In this document: one piece after another, positions 1 to 5,455 of the stretch | How the letters are laid out: the number at the start of each line of letters is the position of its first letter | Position numbering within the stretch: the stretch's first letter is position 1 | Assembly (NCBI GenBank): GCA_022707665.1 | Contig: JAKJAE010000213.1 | Coordinates: forward strand, 1 to 5,455 | DNA: 5,455 nt | Origin: Chloroflexota bacterium | GTDB taxonomy: Bacteria; Chloroflexota; Anaerolineae; B4-G1; SLSP01 | Reading direction: 5' to 3' | Program-made: the position numbers and the translations under genes | Notes under the pieces: model-generated | Database searches by the model: none | What the model was told of the DNA's origin: nothing | What the model saw: the letters and a program-made list of their open reading frames with translations, nothing else

Positions 1-50
1 GCATCTCATGCCAGCACGACGGAATGCGATGCGCAGGCTGTGCCCTCGCA

Positions 51-65
51 AGCGTTCCGAACGCT
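51..65. repeat. 15-base palindrome with a single central base
   Basis: AGCGTTC (51-57) and GAACGCT (59-65) are exact reverse complements around C58. It could be a dimeric regulator site or a small hairpin with a CCG loop. No regulator gene lies in the window to support an operator call. Confidence 0.45.
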
Positions 66-85
66 CGAATGCGCTTACCCCGAAA

Positions 86-98
86 CCCTTGGCAAGGG
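86..98. repeat. 13-base palindrome with a single central base
   Basis: CCCTTG (86-91) and CAAGGG (93-98) are exact reverse complements around G92. It lies about 46 bases upstream of the -35 element of the 257 gene promoter, a place where an activator could bind. It may also be chance in GC-rich DNA. Confidence 0.35.
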
Positions 99-143
99 AA
101 GTGGCGCACGGATGCGACTGCGAGATGCGATAGCCCTGGGCGG

Positions 144-172
144 TTGACACATCGAGGAGATATCGCTAAAAC
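144..172 (+). promoter_or_regulatory. Sigma70-type promoter of the cytidylate-kinase-like gene
   Basis: A perfect -35 hexamer TTGACA (144-149) is followed by an exact 17-base spacer (150-166) and the -10-like TAAAAC (167-172, four of six consensus bases). Transcription would start near 179, giving a leader of about 77 bases before the ATG at 257. The combination of consensus -35, ideal spacing and correct distance to a gene makes this a credible promoter; it is predicted from sequence only. Confidence 0.6.
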
Positions 173-206
173 ATGGGTGCTGGTAAGTGGTAGGGCGTCG
201 TAGCCA

Positions 207-221
207 TTCCAACCGTTGGAA
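207..221. promoter_or_regulatory. 15-base palindrome in the leader, possible operator or small hairpin
   Basis: TTCCAAC (207-213) and GTTGGAA (215-221) are exact reverse complements around C214. It lies about 35 bases downstream of the -10 element, inside the predicted leader. As DNA it could be a repressor site; as RNA it could form a six-pair stem with a CCG loop. It has the same design (7+1+7) as the palindrome at 51-65 but a different sequence. Confidence 0.4.
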
Positions 222-222
222 A

Positions 223-253
223 GCACCTTTTCATAGTCAGAACAGGGAGGTGC
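223..253 (+). promoter_or_regulatory. Ribosome binding site of the 257 gene, able to pair with upstream GCACC segment
   Basis: GGGAGG (245-250) sits six bases before the ATG at 257 and is a strong Shine-Dalgarno sequence that decides the start. The segment GCACCT (223-228) is the exact complement of AGGTGC (248-253), and T229-T231 can extend the stem through three G-U pairs with G245-G247. The resulting nine-pair hairpin with a 13-base loop would bury the whole ribosome binding site. Pairing is seen in the sequence; a regulatory role is inference. Confidence 0.55.
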
Positions 254-256
254 CGC

Positions 257-886
257 ATGGCCGTCATCACCATTTCTCGTGAGTTGGGGAGTGAGGGCGA
301 TCGAATCGCTGATCTCCTGTGCGAGGAGCTGGGGGTCCATCGGGTTGACAAGGCTCTTCTCCTGAGCATTGCTCAAGAGGCCGGCGTCGACACGGAGGCT
401 GTACTGGGTCTGGAGAAGGGTTTCACCCAACGCGCCAGGCTGGTCAGCGGTGAGATGACCTCCCTCTATCGCAAACAGTCCTCCGCCTTTGAAAAGAAGG
501 GCGCCATCAATGACGTGACCTACGCTGGCGTCCTGCGCGAGTCGATCGAGCGATTTGCCCGTGAGGGCAATGTGGTCATCGTGGGTCGGGGTGGGCAGAT
601 GATCCTGCGTGGCTGGCCTGGCGTGCTTCACGTGCGGCTCTATGCGCCGGAGGCGGTGCGGGTACAGCGATTGATGGCACGCGAGGGCCTGTCTGAGGCC
701 GAGGCCAAGCGACAGATTGACCTGTCGGACGAGGAGAAGCGCCAGTATATCCGCGGCATGCACGACAACGCCGATTGGCGGAATCCGAAATACTACAGCC
801 TTACCATCGATACAGCAGCAATCCGTCCCGAGGTCGCCGTCAAGCTGATCGCGTTGGCAGCGCGCGACAAGGACGAGGAAGTGTGA
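257..886 (+). CDS. Cytidylate-kinase-like family protein (AAA_26/Cytidylate_kin2 type)
   Basis: This 209-residue cytoplasmic protein matches the cytidylate-kinase-like family, P-loop proteins related to CMP kinase whose substrate is mostly untested. Residues 4-9 (ITISRE) start the first beta strand and GSEGDRIA (11-18) occupies the nucleotide-loop position; the family usually has GSGG there. A lysine of a classic Walker A (GKS/T) is absent, as is common in this family. GRGGQMIL (110-117) is the second conserved strand and turn, HVRLYAP (125-131) follows, RQIDLSDEEKRQYIR (152-166) resembles the lid with its basic residues, and NPKYYSLTIDT (176-186) is the typical end motif. Start ATG is set by GGGAGG six bases upstream and agrees with the family N-terminus. 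It has its own promoter and converges with the downstream operon. The family is clear; true CMP kinase activity is not, and housekeeping Cmk is normally a different protein. Confidence 0.88.
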   Translation: MAVITISRELGSEGDRIADLLCEELGVHRVDKALLLSIAQEAGVDTEAVLGLEKGFTQRARLVSGEMTSLYRKQSSAFEKKGAINDVTYAGVLRESIERFAREGNVVIVGRGGQMILRGWPGVLHVRLYAPEAVRVQRLMAREGLSEAEAKRQIDLSDEEKRQYIRGMHDNADWRNPKYYSLTIDTAAIRPEVAVKLIALAARDKDEEV

Positions 887-897
887 TCTCCCAAATG

Positions 898-926
898 CCC
901 GGCACTGCAAAATCTGCGGTGCCGGG
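898..926. terminator. Hairpin between convergent genes, probable bidirectional terminator
   Basis: CCCGGCACTGC (898-908) pairs with GCGGTGCCGGG (916-926) around the loop AAAATCT. This gives 11 pairs, ten Watson-Crick and one T-G wobble at 906/918. It begins 12 bases after the stop of the plus-strand gene and lies 78 bases beyond the stop of the minus-strand DUF5107 gene. No T-run follows on either strand, so a classic intrinsic terminator is not shown; it may act with Rho or protect RNA ends. Confidence 0.5.
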
Positions 927-992
927 GATCTGAAGGGCACGTCCCGTCGAGCTCACGGTCGCCTTCAGGGCAAACCCACGGTCCCCGGCACC
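918..992. repeat. Nested inverted repeats that compete with the neighbouring hairpin
   Basis: GGTGCCGGGGA (918-928) is the exact reverse complement of TCCCCGGCACC (982-992), and inside it CTGAAGG (930-936) is the reverse complement of CCTTCAG (962-968). The outer arm at 918-928 overlaps the right arm of the hairpin at 898-926, so the two folds exclude each other. CCCGGCAC also occurs as a direct repeat at 898-905 and 984-991. The right end lies 12 bases past the DUF5107 stop, where a minus-strand transcript could form it as a terminator-like stem. Confidence 0.5.
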
Positions 993-1003
993 TGGTGGAT
1001 AAC

Positions 1004-4000
1004 TTACCGCAGCGCTCGTTGCGCTTCCAGCGCTCCTTCATGGTTCGGTTCGAGCGTCAGAACTTGCTCGAAGGCCCCTTCCGCGGACTTGGTGTCTCCA
1101 AGTCCCATATGCGCCAGGCCGATGATGTAAGTTAGGTGGACGTGTCGGCGCGTCTCCATATCGGCTTCGGCAAAGACGAATTCGGGTACCGACGTCGCGA
1201 ACCCCTGCTTCACCTGTTCTTCGAGCCGTTGCCGTGCCGTCGAGAGCATCGCCTCAAGCTTCTCCCGGGCCTCAGTCCCGCGACCCAGGGCGCGTAGTGC
1301 TAACGCCTGGTAGTAGGTTACCTCCGATACATCCCAGGTTCGGGCGTTCAACACTTGCTCGAAGCTCTCCGTCGCTGCCTTGTCATCGCCGAGAGCCTGC
1401 CACGCTAGCCCCATCGTGTAGAGCACGTCCACGTCGGGCCAGAAGGAGTGCTTGCGTTCCCCAAGGCTCTCCGGATAGGGCGCCTGCGTCGTAGCAAGGT
1501 GGCTCAGTGCCTTTGTTGCGTTGCCTGCTTCAAGCGCGGCGCGGCCCAACTGGAGGTAGGCCTTGACGTACTGTCGCGAGATGCGACCTGTGCCACCTTC
1601 CCAGGGGTGGAAGCGTCGTGAGAGCATATAGTCGAGTGCGGCTTGTGGCTGTCCGGTGAGGTTGTAGAGCGTCGCGATTTCCACCGAGAGGTCGTCCCGA
1701 TCGCGCACCAGGTCGATGTGCTTTTCCAGCAGAGCTAACCGATCCCGGGGCGAGACGCCGGTGCGGCGGCGAAGTTGGTCAAGCTCTGAGAGCACGCGAT
1801 CATCCTGGGGGTTGAGTGCGAACGCGTGCTCGTAACAAGCAATGGCCTTCTTGGCATCATGCTGGACGTTGTAGGCTGCAATTCCCAGGTTCCGCCACGG
1901 GGTAGCAAAGGCCGGATCGAGTTGCGTCGCACGCTCCCATTGGCCGATCGCCTCGTCATAGCGCTTCTTGTCGTAGTAGAGGTTGCCCAGGTAATACGCC
2001 GCCCGTCCATCGTCCGGGTTCACGACTTGTGCGTGTTCGAGGATCACCATCTCCTCTAGGCGGACGGGAAAGCAGTAGTCGGTTGGCAGTTGCGCCGCAG
2101 CCTGGTAGGCGTCGCGCGCCTGCAATTTCTTGCCAAGGCGATGCGCGAAATAGCCCAGGGCGTAGAGAACCATCGGATAGGTGCTGCCATCCCGCGGATC
2201 AGCCAGCCGCTCCAGCACATCGGTGGCTTCTTCCCACAGGGAAGCATTGGCGTAGTCGAAAGCCAGATCGAAGTGCGCATGGATCTTGGAGAGTACATCG
2301 GGCACATCCATGAGGGCTTCCAGCTCGGATAACTGGCTGTTAGCAACGGCCGTTTCACCTTTGACACGGCTGATCCACACCGCTTCGTTTCGCGATCCCA
2401 GGTCCATCGGGTCAAGCTCCACTGCTTCGCAGGTCATGCGGGCCGCTTCATCCAGTCGGCCGAGATGGCGCAGGATAGCAGTCTTCAGCATCCGCGCCTT
2501 CATGTTCATCGCGTTGTTCTGAAGCGATCGGTCTACGTGGTCGAGTGCCCGCACGAAATCGTGCCGGTCGCAGTCGATCTCGGCGAGGGAGTAGTAGGCG
2601 GGTGTCTGCCAGGCATAGCTCCAGATGGCCTTGTACAGTGCAGCATAGGCGCCATCGAAGTCGCCCGCCATCTTGAGCGTCATGCCCAGGTTGTAGAAGG
2701 CTTCGCCGTCCCTTGGATTAGGGTTGCGGCGAGTAAGCCTGTCGATAGCGGTCCGGAAGTGGCCGGTTGCCCTGTTGAACTGGCCGCGACGGTGTGCTAC
2801 CAGGCCCAGTGCGTTATTGCAGCGCACGTCCGTCGGATCAATGGCCAGGGCTGCCTGCCAATAGGGCTCAGGCTCGATCGTGGGATGGCGGTATTGCTCA
2901 AGGTGCAACCCCGTGAGATAGAGCTCTTCAACGGCGCCACCGCCCGCCCGTTCTCGGAGGGTCTCTGGGGGTGGTGGAGGCGTCAACGCATCGGGCAAGG
3001 GCCCTTCTTCAATCGCCTGTGGCGCATAGCGAATCACCTCGGCGCCGGTGCGATCGCACACGCGCAGCAACAGCGTCGTTTCAGCTACTGCGCGAGGAAG
3101 TGATATCTGCCCGACAAACGGATCGCCCGGCACCAGGTCGAGCGTCTCCTTGAGCACTGTTTGCTCTCCCGCAGTGAGCGTTACCGTCGCACCAGCCAGT
3201 ACTTCGGTCACGGCAACGCCAACCTTGACCCGCTCACCGATCAACTCGAGGTTCACTGCGGCCCGGCGGTTGGCGTTCTTTGCTGGCCCGATCTTCTGCA
3301 CCGGGTACCAGAACTGGCTGAAGGTCTTCGTTTCATACGGCTGCATCCAGGAGAAGTCGGGCTGATTGTCGGTGTAGACACCCGCCATCAGCTCAATGTA
3401 GGGTCCGTCTTCATCCGTCAGGTTGGCTTCCCAGCCCTTGGCGTATTCGCTTGCGCCCCAGGTGAACATCTTCTTGCCCGGCGCGATGTGGTGATTTGCC
3501 ACATGGATGATTCCTGCGTCTACACGATGGTCATAGCCGCCGAAATAGTCGTATTTGGAGTCAAAGACGAAATACGATGTCGATGTTGGGACGTTCTTAT
3601 ACCAACTGATATCGGTCCCTTGTCCGTTTCTGTCATAGTCGATGCCGTAGTACGTGCCGCGCGCAATGGGATAGTGTGACATTGAGCGCTTTGAGTGGTC
3701 GGTCACCACCGTGACGTCGGGTGGAAATACGACTTGATAGTCGTCGTGGACGTGGACGCCGGCATTGATCCACCACAGAAAGGTTTGCGCTTCGGGGGTA
3801 CGGTTGAAGAGTTGCCCCTTCATCTCGAAGAACGCCTTGCCAGGGTAGAGGCAAACGCCGACCATGCCCTTCATGCGCTGGAGTGGGTCGTTTTCGCTGC
3901 ACCAGATAGTGACGCTGCCGTCGGCATGTTCTTCGATCAGGTGCTGTGTCGGCATGAAGGTCGAGGGACGGTGGTGCTGGGGCCAGTTGTACTCCATCCC

Positions 4001-4342
4001 GCCGGAAGCCCAGGCGCCGAATAACCCGATCAGGGCTGGCTTGATCACGTGCTGGCGGTAGATGAAGTGATATCCACTGGTCTTGTCCAGTGCCTCGTGA
4101 ATGCGTCCCCCGATCTCTGGCAATACCATGAGACGGATGTACTCGTTCTCCAGATAGACGGCAGTATAGTCCTTGGGCGCGCTCTCACTCGAGAGCTTGT
4201 CCAGGAACGGGTAGGGATACACGCGTCCACTCGTGCCCTGGTTCACACGCTTCTCCAGGAACATCGGGTTCAGGTCTGGCGCCGGTGGGCTATAAGTCGG
4301 GAAGGTAACGGTCTCTTCCCATGCTCGTACTGCATCGGTCAT
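1004..4342 (-). CDS. DUF5107 domain protein with long tetratricopeptide-repeat tail
   Basis: This 1112-residue protein has an N-terminal DUF5107 domain (about residues 10-350), predicted from the family to be a galactose-mutarotase-like beta-sandwich. Conserved-looking blocks are NPMFLEKRV (25-33), LPEIGGRIHEA (74-84), MEYNWPQHHRPSTFMP (116-131), WWINAGVHVHDDYQVVFPP (190-208) and TWGASEYAKGWE (294-305). A linker with five prolines (455-459) leads to TPR units, clear at about 493-535, 546-605, 615-645, 720-850 and 975-1100, interrupted by FHPWEGGTGRISRQY (911-925), a block typical of this family. No signal peptide or membrane segment is visible, so it is probably cytosolic. The ATG at 4342 is chosen because AAAGGAG lies nine bases upstream and the protein begins as family members do; the frame stays open to 4822 but that part overlaps the flavodoxin gene. 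It is last in the operon. Family members sit in carbohydrate loci; the reaction, perhaps on a sugar or glycoside, is unproven. Confidence 0.9.
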   Translation of the reverse strand: MTDAVRAWEETVTFPTYSPPAPDLNPMFLEKRVNQGTSGRVYPYPFLDKLSSESAPKDYTAVYLENEYIRLMVLPEIGGRIHEALDKTSGYHFIYRQHVIKPALIGLFGAWASGGMEYNWPQHHRPSTFMPTQHLIEEHADGSVTIWCSENDPLQRMKGMVGVCLYPGKAFFEMKGQLFNRTPEAQTFLWWINAGVHVHDDYQVVFPPDVTVVTDHSKRSMSHYPIARGTYYGIDYDRNGQGTDISWYKNVPTSTSYFVFDSKYDYFGGYDHRVDAGIIHVANHHIAPGKKMFTWGASEYAKGWEANLTDEDGPYIELMAGVYTDNQPDFSWMQPYETKTFSQFWYPVQKIGPAKNANRRAAVNLELIGERVKVGVAVTEVLAGATVTLTAGEQTVLKETLDLVPGDPFVGQISLPRAVAETTLLLRVCDRTGAEVIRYAPQAIEEGPLPDALTPPPPPETLRERAGGGAVEELYLTGLHLEQYRHPTIEPEPYWQAALAIDPTDVRCNNALGLVAHRRGQFNRATGHFRTAIDRLTRRNPNPRDGEAFYNLGMTLKMAGDFDGAYAALYKAIWSYAWQTPAYYSLAEIDCDRHDFVRALDHVDRSLQNNAMNMKARMLKTAILRHLGRLDEAARMTCEAVELDPMDLGSRNEAVWISRVKGETAVANSQLSELEALMDVPDVLSKIHAHFDLAFDYANASLWEEATDVLERLADPRDGSTYPMVLYALGYFAHRLGKKLQARDAYQAAAQLPTDYCFPVRLEEMVILEHAQVVNPDDGRAAYYLGNLYYDKKRYDEAIGQWERATQLDPAFATPWRNLGIAAYNVQHDAKKAIACYEHAFALNPQDDRVLSELDQLRRRTGVSPRDRLALLEKHIDLVRDRDDLSVEIATLYNLTGQPQAALDYMLSRRFHPWEGGTGRISRQYVKAYLQLGRAALEAGNATKALSHLATTQAPYPESLGERKHSFWPDVDVLYTMGLAWQALGDDKAATESFEQVLNARTWDVSEVTYYQALALRALGRGTEAREKLEAMLSTARQRLEEQVKQGFATSVPEFVFAEADMETRRHVHLTYIIGLAHMGLGDTKSAEGAFEQVLTLEPNHEGALEAQRALR

Positions 4343-4351
4343 GTCGTTACA

Positions 4352-4358
4352 CTCCTTT
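4352..4358 (-). promoter_or_regulatory. Ribosome binding site fixing the DUF5107 start
   Basis: On the minus strand this reads AAAGGAG, nine bases before the ATG at 4342-4340. It decides against the much longer open frame that begins at 4822. Confidence 0.75.
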
Positions 4359-4363
4359 GGGTT

Positions 4364-4400
4364 GATGGGGAGCGATCGCAGGAAGACCGTGTCTCCCATC
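4364..4400 (-). other. Imperfect inverted repeat between flavodoxin and DUF5107 genes
   Basis: In the transcript GATGGGAG (from 4400 down to 4393) can pair with CTCCCCATC (4372 down to 4364), leaving one bulged C and a 20-base loop. It fills the widest gap in the operon (77 bases) and ends just before the DUF5107 ribosome binding site. It could be an RNA processing or stability element, or a partial terminator; no T-run follows. Confidence 0.3.
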
Positions 4401-4419
4401 GCTACTTCGTAGAAATGGT

Positions 4420-4965
4420 CTAGCTCCGATCCTTCATCGGGCCGGGGCGCTGGTCGGTGCGTCCATCGATGAACGTGGCCACCCATTGTGCCAGGCGCTT
4501 GCCCAGTCGCCGTGCAGCCTCGATCTCGGCGTCGGTACGCGGCTTGCCTGCCGATACGGCACCATAGTGCAGGGTGAACTGCTGTCCTGTGTAGTCGGTG
4601 ACGCCGAAGGTGAGCATCCCTACGTTCATCATCATGGTCAGGATGGACATACACGTCAGCTCGGCGCCGCCGCCCCAGCCGCCTGAGGTGGAGAACGCGC
4701 ATCCGATCTTGCCATCCATCTGCCCCCACGTTGGGTTGGCGATGTCGTCCCAGTACTTCTTCATCTTCCAGGAGGCAATGCCGGTCTGGGTCGGTGCGCC
4801 ACACCCGATGCCGTCCGCCCATAGCGCATCCTCGATCGTGGCCTCGTCGACGTGACGCAGCCGAATCTCCATGCCGGAGATTTGCCCGGCTCCCTCCGCT
4901 ACATGCTGCGCCATCGCAGCCGTGTTGCCACCCCGGCTGTCATAGAGTACAAGTATCTTTCCCAT
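4420..4965 (-). CDS. Flavodoxin-family protein, WrbA-like NAD(P)H:quinone oxidoreductase type
   Basis: This 181-residue cytosolic flavoprotein has the flavodoxin fold. KILVLYDSRGGNTAAMA (3-19) is the first strand plus the FMN-phosphate loop (S10 to T15). ADGIGCGAPTQTGIASWKMK (50-69) matches the G-x-PT-x-x-G segment that cradles the flavin in WrbA-type proteins. STSGGWGGGAE (92-102) is the third FMN loop, followed by the long helix and TFGV (119-122). KPRTDAEIEAARRLGKRLAQ (141-160) is the usual last helix. WrbA relatives reduce quinones with NAD(P)H via FMN; whether this one does so is inferred. The ATG at 4965 gives the canonical N-terminus; a GGAAAAGGA stretch directly upstream is a poorly spaced ribosome site (two bases from AAGGA). 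The frame is open to 5022, but that would overlap the cupin end by 31 bases. It lies 26 bases after the cupin gene, so co-transcription and perhaps coupling are likely. Confidence 0.88.
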   Translation of the reverse strand: MGKILVLYDSRGGNTAAMAQHVAEGAGQISGMEIRLRHVDEATIEDALWADGIGCGAPTQTGIASWKMKKYWDDIANPTWGQMDGKIGCAFSTSGGWGGGAELTCMSILTMMMNVGMLTFGVTDYTGQQFTLHYGAVSAGKPRTDAEIEAARRLGKRLAQWVATFIDGRTDQRPGPMKDRS

Positions 4966-4991
4966 CGTCCTTTTCCGTTGTCGCTTGATCC

Positions 4992-5318
4992 CTAGGACTG
5001 GTCGTCTGCCATCACATACCACGCCGCCACGAGCGGATCCTCGATCGAGCTGCGGGTATGGTGATCCTCGCCGGCCTCGACGATCACCACGTCGCCTGTC
5101 TGGACCGGATAGTCGACGCCATCAATTGGAAGGATTCCTTTGCCCTGGACGAAGATGAAGACCTCGGCGGTGGCGTGCACATGGACGGGCTCTGGATGTG
5201 CCGTCTCGCCAGGCTTGAAAACGTAAACGCCGCCATGGCTGATCGCAGCATTGCCGAGCTGGGCAGGCATCAGTCGTGAGGCGCTTGGGGCCAGGTCTGT
5301 GATTCGCATGCGTTTCAT
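4992..5318 (-). CDS. Small single-domain cupin
   Basis: This 108-residue protein is a single cupin beta-barrel. Motif 1 is visible as H46-x-H48-x3-E52-x6-G59, supplying three metal ligands. Motif 2 is G75-x5-E81-x-G83-x2-H86, supplying the fourth ligand, with glutamate in place of the usual proline. The small size fits stand-alone cupins, which include sugar isomerases, lyases, dioxygenases and sensory proteins, so the activity cannot be named. The ATG at 5318 is chosen because AAGAGGGA lies eight bases upstream (5327-5334); a second ATG three codons later is possible. The frame extends to 5423, but that part overlaps the end of the upstream gene and has low-complexity, arginine- and proline-rich sequence. 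It follows the enolase-superfamily gene by 40 bases and precedes the flavodoxin by 26, pointing to an operon. Confidence 0.87.
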   Translation of the reverse strand: MKRMRITDLAPSASRLMPAQLGNAAISHGGVYVFKPGETAHPEPVHVHATAEVFIFVQGKGILPIDGVDYPVQTGDVVIVEAGEDHHTRSSIEDPLVAAWYVMADDQS

Positions 5319-5326
5319 GGGTCGTG

Positions 5327-5334
5327 TCCCTCTT
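5327..5334 (-). promoter_or_regulatory. Ribosome binding site fixing the cupin start
   Basis: The minus strand reads AAGAGGGA here, eight bases before the ATG at 5318. It supports this start over the longer open frame from 5423. Confidence 0.65.
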
Positions 5335-5358
5335 CTTGGGTAAGGCCTGCGAGGCTCT

Positions 5359-5455
5359 TCAGGCGATTCGCTCGGCTCGAGCCCAGATGGCGGGATCGTA
5401 GTCGATGCCCAGCCCTGGGCCATCCGGGACGGCTACAACACCATCCCTGATCTCA
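5359..5455 (-). CDS. C-terminal end of a mandelate racemase/muconate-lactonizing-type enzyme (partial)
   Basis: Only the last 31 codons are present, ending at TGA (5361-5359); the rest lies beyond the right edge. They read EIRDGVVAVPDGPGLGIDYD and then 11 more residues to the stop. The pattern of DG, four residues, PDGPGLG and an acidic residue is the characteristic C-terminal tail of enolase-superfamily proteins of the mandelate racemase group, which includes sugar-acid dehydratases, racemases and cycloisomerases. Metal ligands and catalytic residues are outside the window, so the reaction is unknown. The stop is 40 bases before the cupin start, so it is probably an upstream member of the same operon. 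Confidence 0.75.
   Translation of the reverse strand, partial: EIRDGVVAVPDGPGLGIDYDPAIWARAERIA

Larger units (their letters stand above)
1..143. other. Left-edge stretch with no assignable gene
   Basis: I see no recognisable protein here. The first plus frame is open from base 1 to a TGA at 145-147, so the last 48 codons of a gene entering from the left are possible. However, the other two plus frames are also open for over 40 codons, the translation resembles no family I know, and third-position GC is not raised. ATGCG occurs five times (24-28, 29-33, 69-73, 112-116, 125-129), and two perfect palindromes lie at 51-65 and 86-98. I treat it as non-coding or the tail of an unknown gene. Confidence 0.4.

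Noticed and set aside
166..369. 67-codon minus-strand open frame across the promoter and kinase start
   Set aside because: Low-complexity basic and serine-rich translation, overlapping a strong plus-strand promoter and a recognised gene.
2465..3103. 212-codon plus-strand open frame opposite the DUF5107 gene
   Set aside because: It is the antisense shadow of the clearly conserved TPR region, has no recognisable family, and no convincing start signal was seen.
3161..3679. 172-codon plus-strand open frame
   Set aside because: It is antisense to the DUF5107 domain, with no family match I recognise; best explained by GC-rich codon bias of the true gene.
4343..4822. 160-codon upstream extension of the DUF5107 reading frame
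   Set aside because: It overlaps the flavodoxin gene in another frame, is arginine- and histidine-rich without family resemblance, and a good ribosome site supports the ATG at 4342.
5319..5423. 35-codon N-terminal extension of the cupin
   Set aside because: It overlaps the end of the enolase-superfamily gene out of frame, is proline- and arginine-rich, and the start at 5318 has its own ribosome site.
1..5455. CRISPR array, tRNA, rRNA or insertion sequence
   Set aside because: No regularly spaced direct repeats, no tRNA cloverleaf or rRNA signature, and no transposase were seen on either strand.

Overview
This GC-rich window carries one complete plus-strand gene and a block of four minus-strand genes. 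The gene mix is bacterial: a cytidylate-kinase-like protein, a DUF5107/TPR protein, a small cupin, a WrbA-like flavodoxin and an enolase-superfamily enzyme. It would fit a Chloroflexota-type or similar GC-rich soil or thermophile genome, but that is an impression from gene families and base composition. No marker gene fixes the taxon.

Layout. Bases 1-256 are leader DNA with no gene I can assign. They hold several short perfect palindromes, a good sigma70-type promoter (TTGACA, 17 bases, TAAAAC) and a strong ribosome binding site whose bases can also pair with an upstream GCACC segment. Bases 257-886 encode a 209-residue protein of the cytidylate-kinase-like family. Bases 887-1003 separate two convergent genes and contain hairpins that could end transcription from both sides. 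From 1004 to the right edge everything reads on the minus strand. In transcription order these are the last 31 codons of a mandelate racemase/muconate-lactonizing-type enzyme (running in from beyond 5455), a 108-residue cupin, a 181-residue flavodoxin, and a 1112-residue DUF5107 protein with a long tetratricopeptide-repeat tail.

How the genes may work together. The minus-strand genes are spaced 40, 26 and 77 bases apart, so they probably form one transcription unit. Enolase-superfamily sugar-acid dehydratases, small cupins and DUF5107 proteins (predicted mutarotase-like beta-sandwich domain) all occur in carbohydrate catabolism loci. The most economical reading is a sugar or sugar-acid utilisation operon with an unusual flavodoxin partner. 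The substrate cannot be read from this window. The plus-strand kinase-like gene has its own promoter and is probably functionally separate.
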